DNA of 64,000 bases, from NCBI RefSeq assembly GCF_900105755.1, contig NZ_FNTQ01000001.1, positions 4,526,001 to 4,590,000 on the forward strand. The letters run 5' to 3'. Positions 56,541-64,000 of this stretch are shown here, piece after piece (position 1 is the stretch's first letter; every line of letters begins with the position of its first letter). The notes under the pieces were generated by a model that had not been told where the DNA came from, did no database searches, and saw nothing but the letters and a program-made list of their open reading frames with translations. The position numbers were made by a program, and so were the translations under genes. The DNA comes from Streptomyces sp. Ag109_O5-10 (GTDB lineage Bacteria > Actinomycetota > Actinomycetes > Streptomycetales > Streptomycetaceae).

Positions 56541-57914
56541 CCGACCGTCCGCCGAGGACCCCCGCGCACCGTCCGGCGAGGACCCCCGCGGACCGCGCGC
56601 CGCGAGGGCGGCCAGCGTCCGCAGCGCCCCCGCCAGCTCGGGCTCCGCGGCCGACGCGAGCCCGAGCCGTACCGCGTCCGGCGTCCGCTTCGGGTCGACG
56701 CGGAAGGCGGTACCCGGCGTGACCGCGATCCCGTGGGCGGCCGCGGCCGCCGCGAAACCGTCGGCCCGCCACGGCTCGGGCAGCTCCCACCAGGCGAAGT
56801 ACCCGTGCGGATCGGCCCGTACGGCGAACCCGGCCAGCGCCTCGCGGAGGAGCCGCTGCCGCCGTACGGCCTGCTCCCGCTTGGCCGCCACGAGCCGCGC
56901 CACGGTCCCGTCCCCGATCCAGCGCACCGCCGCCTCCAGGGCGAACGCCCCCGCGCTCCATCCCCCGGACCGCACGGCCGCCGCAACCGCGGCCACCCGG
57001 TCCTCCGGTACGACGGCGAACCCTGCGGTGAGACCGGGCGCGACCCGCTTGGAGAGGCCGTCGACGAGATGGACGAGCCGTGGTGCGAGGGCGGCGAACG
57101 GCGGCGGCCCGGGGTCGCGGTGCAGGAACGACCAGATCCGGTCCTCCACGACCGGCAGCCCCAAGTCCTCCACCACTCGCGCCAGTTGCAGTCGGCGCTC
57201 GGCCGGCACGGTCACCGACGTCGGGTTGTGCAGGGTCGGCTGGAGATAGAGCGCGGAGAGCGGCGCGGACCGGTGCGCGGCGAGCACGGACTCGGCGACG
57301 GGCCCGTCCTCGTCCGCCCGCACCGGGACGAGCGTGATGCCGAGCCGCCCGGCGATCTCCTTGACCAGCGGATACGTCAACGGTTCCACCCCGACCCGGC
57401 CGCCCGGCCGCACCAGGGACCCCAGGGTGGCGGCGATCGCCTGCCGGGCGTTGCCGGTGAAGAGGACGCGGCCGGGGTCGGGCCGCCAGTCGCCGGTGGC
57501 GAGCAGCGCGGCGGCGGCCTCCCGGGCGTGCGGGGTGCCGTCGGCGGCGGCCGGCCGGAGGGCGTCGGTGAGCGCGTCGGGCCGCAGCAGCGGCGCGAGG
57601 GCCGGCGCCAGCAGCTCCGCCTGCCCGGGCACGGAGGGGTAGTTGAGCTCCAGGTTGACGCGGGCGGCGCCGTCCTCGACCAGCGCCCGCCCCTGCGGCA
57701 CGGCCCGCGCGGACCGCACGAACGTGCCCCGCCCGACCTCGCCCACCACCAGCCCGCGCCGCACGAGTTCGGCGTACACCCGCCCGGCGGTCGAGGCGGC
57801 GATCCCGTGCCGCCGCGCGAACGCCCGCTGCGGAGGCAGCCGTTGCCCGGCCCGCAGCCGCCCCCGCGCGATGTCCAGCGCGATCCGGTCGGCGATCCCC
57901 CGGAAGTCGTCCAC
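56523..57914 (-). CDS. MocR-type GntR regulator with aminotransferase-like domain
   Basis: The 463-residue protein joins an N-terminal GntR winged helix (about 1-75; IADRIALDIARGRLRAGQRL, AFARRHGIAASTAGRVYAEL) to a fold-type I aminotransferase domain. That domain has LYLQPTLHNPTSVTVPAERR, and Lys289 in VDGLSKRVAPG as the PLP-binding lysine. MocR proteins use PLP as cofactor or sensor and regulate genes of amino acid and amine metabolism. GTG 57914 has GGGG just ahead. The divergent alpha/beta hydrolase gene shares a spacer with TTGCAC repeats, the probable operator. Confidence 0.92.
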   Translation of the reverse strand: MDDFRGIADRIALDIARGRLRAGQRLPPQRAFARRHGIAASTAGRVYAELVRRGLVVGEVGRGTFVRSARAVPQGRALVEDGAARVNLELNYPSVPGQAELLAPALAPLLRPDALTDALRPAAADGTPHAREAAAALLATGDWRPDPGRVLFTGNARQAIAATLGSLVRPGGRVGVEPLTYPLVKEIAGRLGITLVPVRADEDGPVAESVLAAHRSAPLSALYLQPTLHNPTSVTVPAERRLQLARVVEDLGLPVVEDRIWSFLHRDPGPPPFAALAPRLVHLVDGLSKRVAPGLTAGFAVVPEDRVAAVAAAVRSGGWSAGAFALEAAVRWIGDGTVARLVAAKREQAVRRQRLLREALAGFAVRADPHGYFAWWELPEPWRADGFAAAAAAHGIAVTPGTAFRVDPKRTPDAVRLGLASAAEPELAGALRTLAALAARGPRGSSPDGARGSSADGRSGRPW

Positions 57915-57931
57915 GGTCCCCCCTCGCTCCC

Positions 57932-57985
57932 ATTGCACCGAGTGCAAAGATTTTATTGCACCGAGGAGTTGCGGGTCCCTAGGGT
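57932..57985. promoter_or_regulatory. MocR operator and leaderless promoter of the hydrolase gene
   Basis: ATTGCACCGAG occurs twice in direct orientation (57932-57942 and 57955-57965), and the first copy extends to a TTGCAC/GTGCAA palindrome (57933-57947). TTGCAC at 57956-57961 with TAGGGT at 57980-57985 forms an 18-base-spaced promoter whose start lies at the ATG 57993, so the hydrolase transcript is probably leaderless. MocR binding here would cover the -35. Confidence 0.7.
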
Positions 57986-57992
57986 CGTGCAC

Positions 57993-58781
57993 ATGCCCCC
58001 CTTCCTCGCATACGACGACAACGACCCGCATACCGCGCGAATCCCACTCCTCCTCGTCCACGGCCACCCCTTCGACCGCACGATGTGGCACCCCCAGCAG
58101 ACCACCTTCGCCGCCACCCGCCGGGTCGTCGCCCCCGACCTGCGCGGCTACGGCACCTCCCCGGTCACCCCCGGCCGCACCCCGCTCTCCCGCTTCGCGG
58201 CGGACCTCGGGGAACTCCTCGACGCGCTGAGCGTGCGGACCTGCGTGGTCGCCGGCCTGTCGATGGGCGGCCAGATCGCGATGGAGTGCTACGACCGCCT
58301 CGGTCCCGAACGCGTCCGGGGCCTGGTCCTGGCCGACACCTTCGCCGACCCGGAGACCCCGGAGGGCAGACGGGCGAGGAACGCCATGGCGGACCGGCTC
58401 CTGCGCGAGGGCATGCGCGGCTACGCCGACGAGGTCCTGGCGAAGATGGTCGCCCCGGACGCCCGCCCCGACGTGAAGGGCCACGTCCACCGCATGATGA
58501 CGGCCACCCACCCCGAGGGCGCCGCGGCGGCCCTACGCGGCCGCGCCGAACGCCCCGACTACCGCCCCCTGCTGGCGAAGGCGACGGTCCCCGCCCTGGT
58601 CGTGGTCGGCGCGGACGACGAGTACACCCCCGTCTCCGACGCCGAGGCGATGCACGCCCTCCTCCCCGACTCCACCCTCCGGATCATCGACGGGGCGTCC
58701 CACATGCCCAACCTGGAACGGCCGGCGGAGTTCAACCGGGCACTGGGGGACTTCCTGGCCCGGGTGGACGAGGAATCGTGA
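57993..58781 (+). CDS. Alpha/beta-hydrolase divergent from the MocR regulator
   Basis: The 262-residue protein is a complete alpha/beta-hydrolase: LLLVHGHPFDRTMW with the oxyanion-hole His-Gly, nucleophile Ser90 in VVAGLSMGGQ, Asp in VVVGADDEYTP, and His in DGASHMPNLERP. It resembles the 3-oxoadipate enol-lactonase and general esterase group. There is no signal peptide. It sits back to back with MocR, which probably controls it, and a PLP-linked or amine-derived ligand is a reasonable guess for the inducer. The ATG is likely at the transcript 5' end. Confidence 0.9.
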   Translation: MPPFLAYDDNDPHTARIPLLLVHGHPFDRTMWHPQQTTFAATRRVVAPDLRGYGTSPVTPGRTPLSRFAADLGELLDALSVRTCVVAGLSMGGQIAMECYDRLGPERVRGLVLADTFADPETPEGRRARNAMADRLLREGMRGYADEVLAKMVAPDARPDVKGHVHRMMTATHPEGAAAALRGRAERPDYRPLLAKATVPALVVVGADDEYTPVSDAEAMHALLPDSTLRIIDGASHMPNLERPAEFNRALGDFLARVDEES

Positions 58782-58928
58782 TCCCCGACACCGCACGACA
58801 TGCCTCGGAGCCGGTCCGAAGACCGCACGACACCCGACTCCCCCCGTTCCCGCACCCGGTGCGTACCGGCCACCGCGCCCTCGTCGTGGACATCACGCCC
58901 CACCGGCACAAGCACGGATAATGGCCGC

Positions 58929-60884
58929 ATGTCCCGCGAGTTCCCGATCGGCCTCACCCCTCCCGACTGGCTGGTAAGGAACCTCCGGCCCCAGCAGACC
59001 GCCCCCCTCAACTGGGCCGCCCTCGCCCGCGCCGCGCTCGCCATGAGCCTCCCGCTCGCCGTCGGGCTCGCGGCCGGACTGCCCGCGTACGGGGCGCTGG
59101 CCTCGATGGGCGCCCTGTCCGGGGTCATCGGCGACACCGCCGACGCCTACCGGATGCGCATCCTCAACATCGCGGTCCCGCAGCTCTTCGGCGCCGTCGG
59201 CGTCACCGCCGGCTCACTGGTCTACGGCCAGGGCTGGCGCACGGTCGCCGTGATCACCTGCATCGCGCTGGTCTCCGGGATGATCTCGACGATCGGCGCG
59301 GTGTCCTCCGTCTCCGGCCTGCTGCTCCTGCTCAACGCCGTGATCGGTGCGGGCCTGCCGCTGCCCGGCACCTGGTGGCTCACCCCGGTGCTGATGACCG
59401 GCGGCGGCCTGCTCGTCCTGCTGCTCGCCCTGCTGGCCTGGCCGCTGCGCTCGGGCGTACCCGAGCGGGCGGCGGTCGCCGCCGCCTACCGCACGGTCGC
59501 CGACCTGCTGTCCGCCAACGACGGCGAGGACGGCGAGGCGTACGACCGCGCCCGGCACACCGTCACCCAGTCACTGAACCAGGCGTACGACCTGATCCTG
59601 GCCCGGCGCGCCCGGCACCGCGGCCGCAGCAGCGAACTCACCCGCCTGCTGGCCCAGTTGAACGCGATCACCCCGGTGGTCGAGGTCGCCCCCGCCGTCC
59701 GCGTCGCCCGTCGTGCGGGGAAGCCGCTGCCGCCGGAGATCCCCGCGGCGGTCCTGCACATCGCCGACGCCGTCGAGACCGGCTACACCGGCCCGATAGG
59801 GCTGGCCCTGCCCGAGCCCCGCAACGAGACCGGCCGCGCCGTCGACCACGCCCTGCGGCACCTCGCCGAGGTCGCCACCAGCCCCGACGTCGACCCGCGC
59901 GGCATCGACGACCGCCTCGGCCGCCCCGCCGCCCTCGGCATCCGCACCGCACGGGCCGCCCGCACCGTCGTCCTCTCCGCCAACTCCTGGCGCTACGGCA
60001 TCCGCCTCGCCCTGTGCATCGGCATCGCGCAGGCCCTGGTCTCCCTCGTGCCCGTCCCACGCTCCTACTGGGTCGCCCTCACCATCACCTTCGTCCTCAA
60101 GCCCGACTTCGGCTCGGTCTTCTCCCGGGCGCTGCTGCGCGCGCTCGGCACGGTGGTGGGCCTGGTGGTGGCCGCGACGGTCCTCGCCGTCGTACCGCGC
60201 GGCTGGTGGGACGTACCGGTGATGGTGGTCCTGGCGCCCCTGGTCCCGGCCCTGACCCCCCGGGGCTACGGCTTCCAGACCGCCGCCGTCACCCCGGTCA
60301 TCCTGCTCCTCTCCGACATCCTGAACCACCAGGGCACCGGCCTGCTCCTGCCCCGCCTCCTGGACTCCCTGATGGGCTGCGCGATCGCGCTGGTCGCCGG
60401 CTACCTGCTGTGGCCGGAGAGCTGGCGCACCCGGGTCGGCGACCGGCTGGCCGACGCCGTCGCGGACACGGCGGCCTATGTCGAACTGGCCTTCAGGGCG
60501 GAGGCGGAGCCCGCCGCCCGCGCCCGGCTGCGGCGCCGCCTCTACCGCGACCTGTCGGTGGTCCGCACCGAGTTCCAGCGCGCCCTGACCGAGCCGCCGC
60601 CCACCGGCCGCCGGGCGGCGGCCTGGTGGCCCCTGGTCGTCGCCGTGGAACGCATCGTCGACGCGACGACGGCGGCCCGGGTGCGGGTACGGCACGGAGC
60701 AGCGCCCCCGGACCCGGCCGAGGTCGACCAGGTGACCCGGCAACTGCGCGAACTGGCGGAGGGCGTCCGCCGCTCGGAGATCCTGGTCGCGGTCCGCACG
60801 GACCTCACGGGCCCGCCGGACAGCGTCCTGGAACCACTGCGCCAGGAGGTGGCCGCGGCGAGAGCCATCGCCTCACCGCACTAG
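58929..60884 (+). CDS. FUSC-family/aromatic acid exporter-like membrane protein
   Basis: The 651-residue protein has two blocks of about five or six membrane helices (about 35-170; ALAMSLPLAVGLAAGLPAYG, VAVITCIALVSGMISTIGAV; and about 355-510; VALTITFVLKPDFGSVFSRA, GLVVAATVLAVVPRG). They are separated by a hydrophilic cytoplasmic region of about 180 residues with a basic patch. A soluble C-terminal region follows. This bipartite layout is that of FUSC/YccS/aromatic acid exporters, which pump aromatic or weak organic acids. The ATG at 58929 is not preceded by a clear ribosome site. The 281-base gap downstream holds nothing I recognise. Confidence 0.86.
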   Translation: MSREFPIGLTPPDWLVRNLRPQQTAPLNWAALARAALAMSLPLAVGLAAGLPAYGALASMGALSGVIGDTADAYRMRILNIAVPQLFGAVGVTAGSLVYGQGWRTVAVITCIALVSGMISTIGAVSSVSGLLLLLNAVIGAGLPLPGTWWLTPVLMTGGGLLVLLLALLAWPLRSGVPERAAVAAAYRTVADLLSANDGEDGEAYDRARHTVTQSLNQAYDLILARRARHRGRSSELTRLLAQLNAITPVVEVAPAVRVARRAGKPLPPEIPAAVLHIADAVETGYTGPIGLALPEPRNETGRAVDHALRHLAEVATSPDVDPRGIDDRLGRPAALGIRTARAARTVVLSANSWRYGIRLALCIGIAQALVSLVPVPRSYWVALTITFVLKPDFGSVFSRALLRALGTVVGLVVAATVLAVVPRGWWDVPVMVVLAPLVPALTPRGYGFQTAAVTPVILLLSDILNHQGTGLLLPRLLDSLMGCAIALVAGYLLWPESWRTRVGDRLADAVADTAAYVELAFRAEAEPAARARLRRRLYRDLSVVRTEFQRALTEPPPTGRRAAAWWPLVVAVERIVDATTAARVRVRHGAAPPDPAEVDQVTRQLRELAEGVRRSEILVAVRTDLTGPPDSVLEPLRQEVAAARAIASPH

Positions 60885-61165
60885 TTCCGACGACCGGCAG
60901 CAGCTTGCGAACTTTACATTTCGCCTACGAATTCTTGGCGCAGGATTGACGCAAGGGGGGCGGCCGTGCGCACGAACAGCCGCCGCACGAACGGGAGATG
61001 AACCGACCACACCCGAGGGGGGCCGGGTGCCGGGCTGGGACTCAACGCCGTACGCCCGACAGGAGTCATCGACCCTCCCCAAGATCGCAACCTGGGGCCG
61101 CTAACCTTACGTGTCCGTCCTGGCCAGCGATTGACGGGTATCAACTCACGCGAAGGGTTGCGCAC

Positions 61166-62671
61166 ATGGGCATTCTCACTCTCCTGCGGAACGCATTCGG
61201 CAGGTCGCGAAAGCCGCGCCCTGCCGAGGCAGAGGGTGCGGACCAGCTCCCTTCGCAGTCGAAGCAGCAAGCGCCGACGCAGGCGCCGGAAGCACCGGCG
61301 GCGGTCCCGGAGCCCCGCCCGGCGACGACAGACGAACACGATCTGGTCTCGGCCGCCTTCGACAACGTCACGGTCCCGAAGCAGGCAACCCGCCTGATCG
61401 AACCAGAGGTGGACCTCAAGCCCGAGCCCACGGCCGAGGCGACGCCCGCCGCGGACCCGGTGATCAAGATCGAGGCCGAGGTCGTGGTGGAACCGGCGGC
61501 ACCGGAGGAACAGGCGGAGCCGACGGAGCCGCCCACGGAGACCGCCCCGGAGGCGACCAAGGAGGCAGCCCCGGCCCCGGAGCCCACGACCGAGCCGGTG
61601 GCCGACACGACCCCGGAACCGGAGGCCGAGGCCGAGCCGGAGCCGGTGGCCGAGCCGGAGCCGGTGGCCGAGGCGGTGGCCGAGCCGGAGCCGGTGGCCG
61701 AGCCGGAGGCCGAGCCGGTCGCGAAGCCGGACGACACCGAATCCGAGCCGGAACCGCTCGCCGAGCCGCTCGCCGAGACCGTCCCGGAACCCGCTTCCGA
61801 ACCGGTGGCCGAAGCCACCCCGTCCCCCACCGCCGAACCGGTCGAGGCACCGGCCGAGACGGCCACCCCGGAGCCCGCCGCAGCCGCCGACGGCGAGTCC
61901 GCCCCGCAGGGGCCACCCGCACCCGACGACGAAACCGTCACGGGTGGTGCGGGCGGGAACACGACGGCCGAAGGCGAAGCCGAGGCCACGGCCCCCGGCG
62001 ACGCCGCCACAGCCCCCGGCGACGCCGCCACAGCCCCCGGCGACGCCGCAACGACCTCCCTCGCCAAGGCCAACCTCACCGGCACCCACGCCGCCACCTA
62101 CCTCGTCCTCGACCGCTCCGCGAGCATGCGCGGCTACTACAAGGACGGCTCCGCCGCGGCCCTCGCCGACCAGACCCTCGCCCTCGCCACCCGCCTCACC
62201 CCGGACGGCGAGACCCCCTCCGTCCACGTCGTCTTCTTCTCCACCGAGGTCGACGGCACCACCGACCTCACCCCCGCCTCCCCCGAGAACGCGATCGACG
62301 AGGCGCACGCCGGCCTCGGCCGCATGGGCCGTACCAGCTACCACGCGGCCGTCGAAGCCGTACTCGCGCACTACGACAAGCACCACGGCAAGGACGCCGG
62401 CAAGGACGGCGCCCCCGCCCTCGTCGTCTTCCAGACCGACGGCGCCCCGGACGCGAAGACCCCCGCCACCCAGGCCCTCACGGACGCCGCGAAGTCCCAC
62501 CCCTCGGTCTTCTTCTCCTTCGTCGCGTTCGGCGAGCACGAGAACAAGGCCTTCGACTACCTCCGCAAGCTGAAGACCGACAACACGGCCTTCTTCCACG
62601 CGGGCCCGACCCCTCTGGAGCTCACGGACGCGGAGCTCTACGACGGCATCCTGATCGACTGGCGCCCGTAA
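61166..62671 (+). CDS. VWA domain protein with long Pro/Glu-rich linker (Ter/calcium-stress type)
   Basis: The 501-residue protein begins with a short basic helical segment (GILTLLRNAFGRSRKPRP). It continues into a very long Pro/Glu/Ala-rich region (about 40-300) with PEPVAEPE repeats and three tandem TAPGDAA units encoded by 21-bp repeats (about 61999-62061). The C-terminus (about 310-501) is a von Willebrand A domain of the tellurium-resistance (TerF/TerY-like) type: YLVLDRSASMRGYYKDG with the MIDAS Asp-x-Ser-x-Ser, FFSTEVDGTTDLT, VVFQTDGAPD. No signal peptide or helix is present, so it is cytoplasmic. GAAGGG precedes the ATG. Proteins of this kind are linked to stress and toxic-ion tolerance; the role here is not known. 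Confidence 0.85.
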   Translation: MGILTLLRNAFGRSRKPRPAEAEGADQLPSQSKQQAPTQAPEAPAAVPEPRPATTDEHDLVSAAFDNVTVPKQATRLIEPEVDLKPEPTAEATPAADPVIKIEAEVVVEPAAPEEQAEPTEPPTETAPEATKEAAPAPEPTTEPVADTTPEPEAEAEPEPVAEPEPVAEAVAEPEPVAEPEAEPVAKPDDTESEPEPLAEPLAETVPEPASEPVAEATPSPTAEPVEAPAETATPEPAAAADGESAPQGPPAPDDETVTGGAGGNTTAEGEAEATAPGDAATAPGDAATAPGDAATTSLAKANLTGTHAATYLVLDRSASMRGYYKDGSAAALADQTLALATRLTPDGETPSVHVVFFSTEVDGTTDLTPASPENAIDEAHAGLGRMGRTSYHAAVEAVLAHYDKHHGKDAGKDGAPALVVFQTDGAPDAKTPATQALTDAAKSHPSVFFSFVAFGEHENKAFDYLRKLKTDNTAFFHAGPTPLELTDAELYDGILIDWRP

Positions 62672-62696
62672 GCACCGCCCGCAGCGCCCACCCCTG

Positions 62697-62738
62697 TGCC
62701 GCCCGCTTCTCACCCAATAAAACGGGAAGCGGGCGGCA
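62697..62738 (+). terminator. Strong hairpin after the VWA gene
   Basis: Perfect 13-base arms TGCCGCCCGCTTC and GAAGCGGGCGGCA with a 16-base A-rich loop lie between the VWA stop and metG. Confidence 0.85.
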
Positions 62739-62804
62739 TACACATGTCGGCTACGATTTCAAGGTTCGCAATAGCAGCAACAGACCGACCTGGGAGCAGC
62801 CCCC

Positions 62805-64000
62805 GATGGCTCGACACCTCATCACCAGCGCCCTTCCGTACATCAACGGGATCAAGCACCTGGGCAACATGGTGGGGTCCATGCTCCCGGCGGACGTGTA
62901 CTCCCGGTACCTCCGCCAGCGCGGCCACGACGTCCTGTACATCTGCGCCACGGACGAGCACGGCACCCCCGCCGAGCTCGCCGCGAAGGAGCAGGGCCTC
63001 CCGGTGGACGAGTTCTGCGCCCAGGCGCACGACGCGCAGAAGGCGGTCTACGACGGCTTCGCACTCGCGTTCGACTACTTCGGCCGGAGTTCCTCCCCCG
63101 AGAACCGCGAGATCACCCAGCACTTCGCCCGCCGCCTGAACGAGAACGGCTTCATCGAGGAGCGGTCGATCCGCCAGGTGTACTCCCCGGTCGACGGCCG
63201 TTTCCTCCCGGACCGCTACGTCGAGGGCACCTGCCCGCACTGCGGCTACGACAAGGCCCGCGGCGACCAGTGCGAGAACTGCACCCGCGTCCTGGACCCG
63301 ACCGACCTGATCAACCCGCGCTCGGCCATCTCCGGCTCCACCGACCTGGAGATCCGCGAGACCAAGCACCTCTTCCTCCTCCAGTCCAAGCTGGAGAACG
63401 AGGTCCGCGAGTGGGTCTCGAAGCACGACAAGGACTGGCCGCAGCTGGCCTCCTCGATCGCCCACAAGTGGCTGACCGAGGGCCTGCACGACCGCGCGAT
63501 CACCCGCGACCTGGACTGGGGCGTGCCGGTCCCGGCCGACACCTGGCCGGAGCTGGCGGCCGAGGGCAAGGTCTTCTACGTCTGGTTCGACGCCCCGATC
63601 GAGTACATCGGCGCGACGAAGGAGTGGGCCGACCAGGACCCGGAGAACCGCGACTGGAAGTCCTGGTGGTACGACGTCGACACCGACGTCCGCTACACGG
63701 AGTTCATGGCGAAGGACAACGTCCCCTTCCACACGGTGATGTTCCCGGCCACCGAGCTCGGCGTCCGCGAGCCGTGGAAGAAGGTCGACTACGTCAAGGC
63801 CTTCAACTGGCTGACGTACTACGGCGGCAAGTTCTCCACCTCGCAGAAGCGCGGCGTCTTCACCGACCAGGCCCTGGACATCCTCCCCGCCGACTACTGG
63901 CGCTACTTCCTCATCGCCAACGCCCCCGAGTCGGACGACTCGTCCTTCACCTGGGAGCACTTCACGGCGACGGTGAACAAGGACCTGGCCGACACCCTCG
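62805..64000 (+). CDS. metG: Methionyl-tRNA synthetase, N-terminal part (3' end outside window)
   Basis: The visible 398 residues start ARHLITSALPYINGIKHLGN, the class I HIGH-type motif (HLGN), followed by YICATDEHGTPAELAAKEQG. A four-Cys zinc knot (CPHCGYDKARGDQCENC, about 144-160) and a complete catalytic domain follow. The KMSKS-type loop reads KFSTSQKRG. These define MetRS, which charges methionine onto initiator and elongator tRNAs. The KFSTS loop and single zinc knot place it with a MetRS subclass distinct from the longer KMSKS enzymes. The ATG at 62805 follows GGGAG. The anticodon-binding domain lies beyond the window. Confidence 0.93.

Noticed and set aside
60885..61165. Search for a small RNA or promoter in the gap before the VWA gene
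   Set aside because: TTGACG motifs occur but no -10 at the right distance and no hairpin; nothing can be supported.

Overview
The window is chromosomal DNA of a Streptomyces-type actinomycete. GC content is very high, third codon positions are almost all G or C, GTG starts are common, several genes look leaderless, leucine TTA codons are nearly absent, and the gene families are typical of the genus. No rRNA, tRNA, CRISPR array or insertion sequence was recognised.

Region 1 (1-4167) holds cell-envelope and sugar genes: the end of an NlpC/P60 peptidase, 6-phosphogluconate dehydrogenase (gnd), a secreted M23 peptidase with a rare TTA codon, and a secreted GH26-like hydrolase.

Region 2 (4186-31733) is the centrepiece, a phage-tail-like contractile injection system (CIS) of the actinobacterial type. 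A leftward operon from about 18113 to 4186 encodes sheath, tube, a zinc-motif tail protein, a 56-residue DUF6760 protein, a 1132-residue disordered protein with about fifteen VQR motifs, a second tube-type protein, a LysM baseplate protein, the VgrG spike, gp25, baseplate J and tail protein I. It ends with a membrane-anchored zinc-ribbon/glycan-binding protein. Divergently transcribed are two probable cargo or accessory proteins that share an N-terminal LQxTAGNAAVA motif: an unrecognised 1736-residue protein and a DUF4157 protein with two HExxH motifs. Next come two tandem paralogues with a near-identical N-terminal half and membrane segment but different C-terminal carbohydrate-binding domains. 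The AAA+ ATPase and the DUF4255 cap protein face them, followed by an orphan LuxR-type regulator.

Region 3 (31734-35089) has a large ATP-binding LuxR-family regulator with a TTA codon, which suggests bldA-dependent developmental control. It lies between a long intergenic palindrome and a 169-bp MITE-like palindrome that supplies its stop codon.

Region 4 (35090-49925) is mixed metabolism and envelope: M20 amidohydrolase, aquaglyceroporin, SDR and VOC enzymes, an AbiEii-like protein, lipoproteins, a GH13 alpha-glucosidase, a sortase (LAXTG) substrate, a nucleoside hydrolase, and an SDR/TetR divergent pair with a perfect double operator.

Region 5 (50020-64000) contains an HTH-TPR regulator divergent from a tiny secreted peptide gene, a degenerate caspase-like protein, a SpoIIE-type phosphatase, membrane proteins, a MocR regulator divergent from an alpha/beta hydrolase, an FUSC-type transporter, a VWA protein and the start of metG. 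Remnants of an alpha/beta hydrolase, a HAD acid phosphatase and one more gene lie in the gaps. A short REP-like element is scattered six times through the window, twice inside coding sequence.
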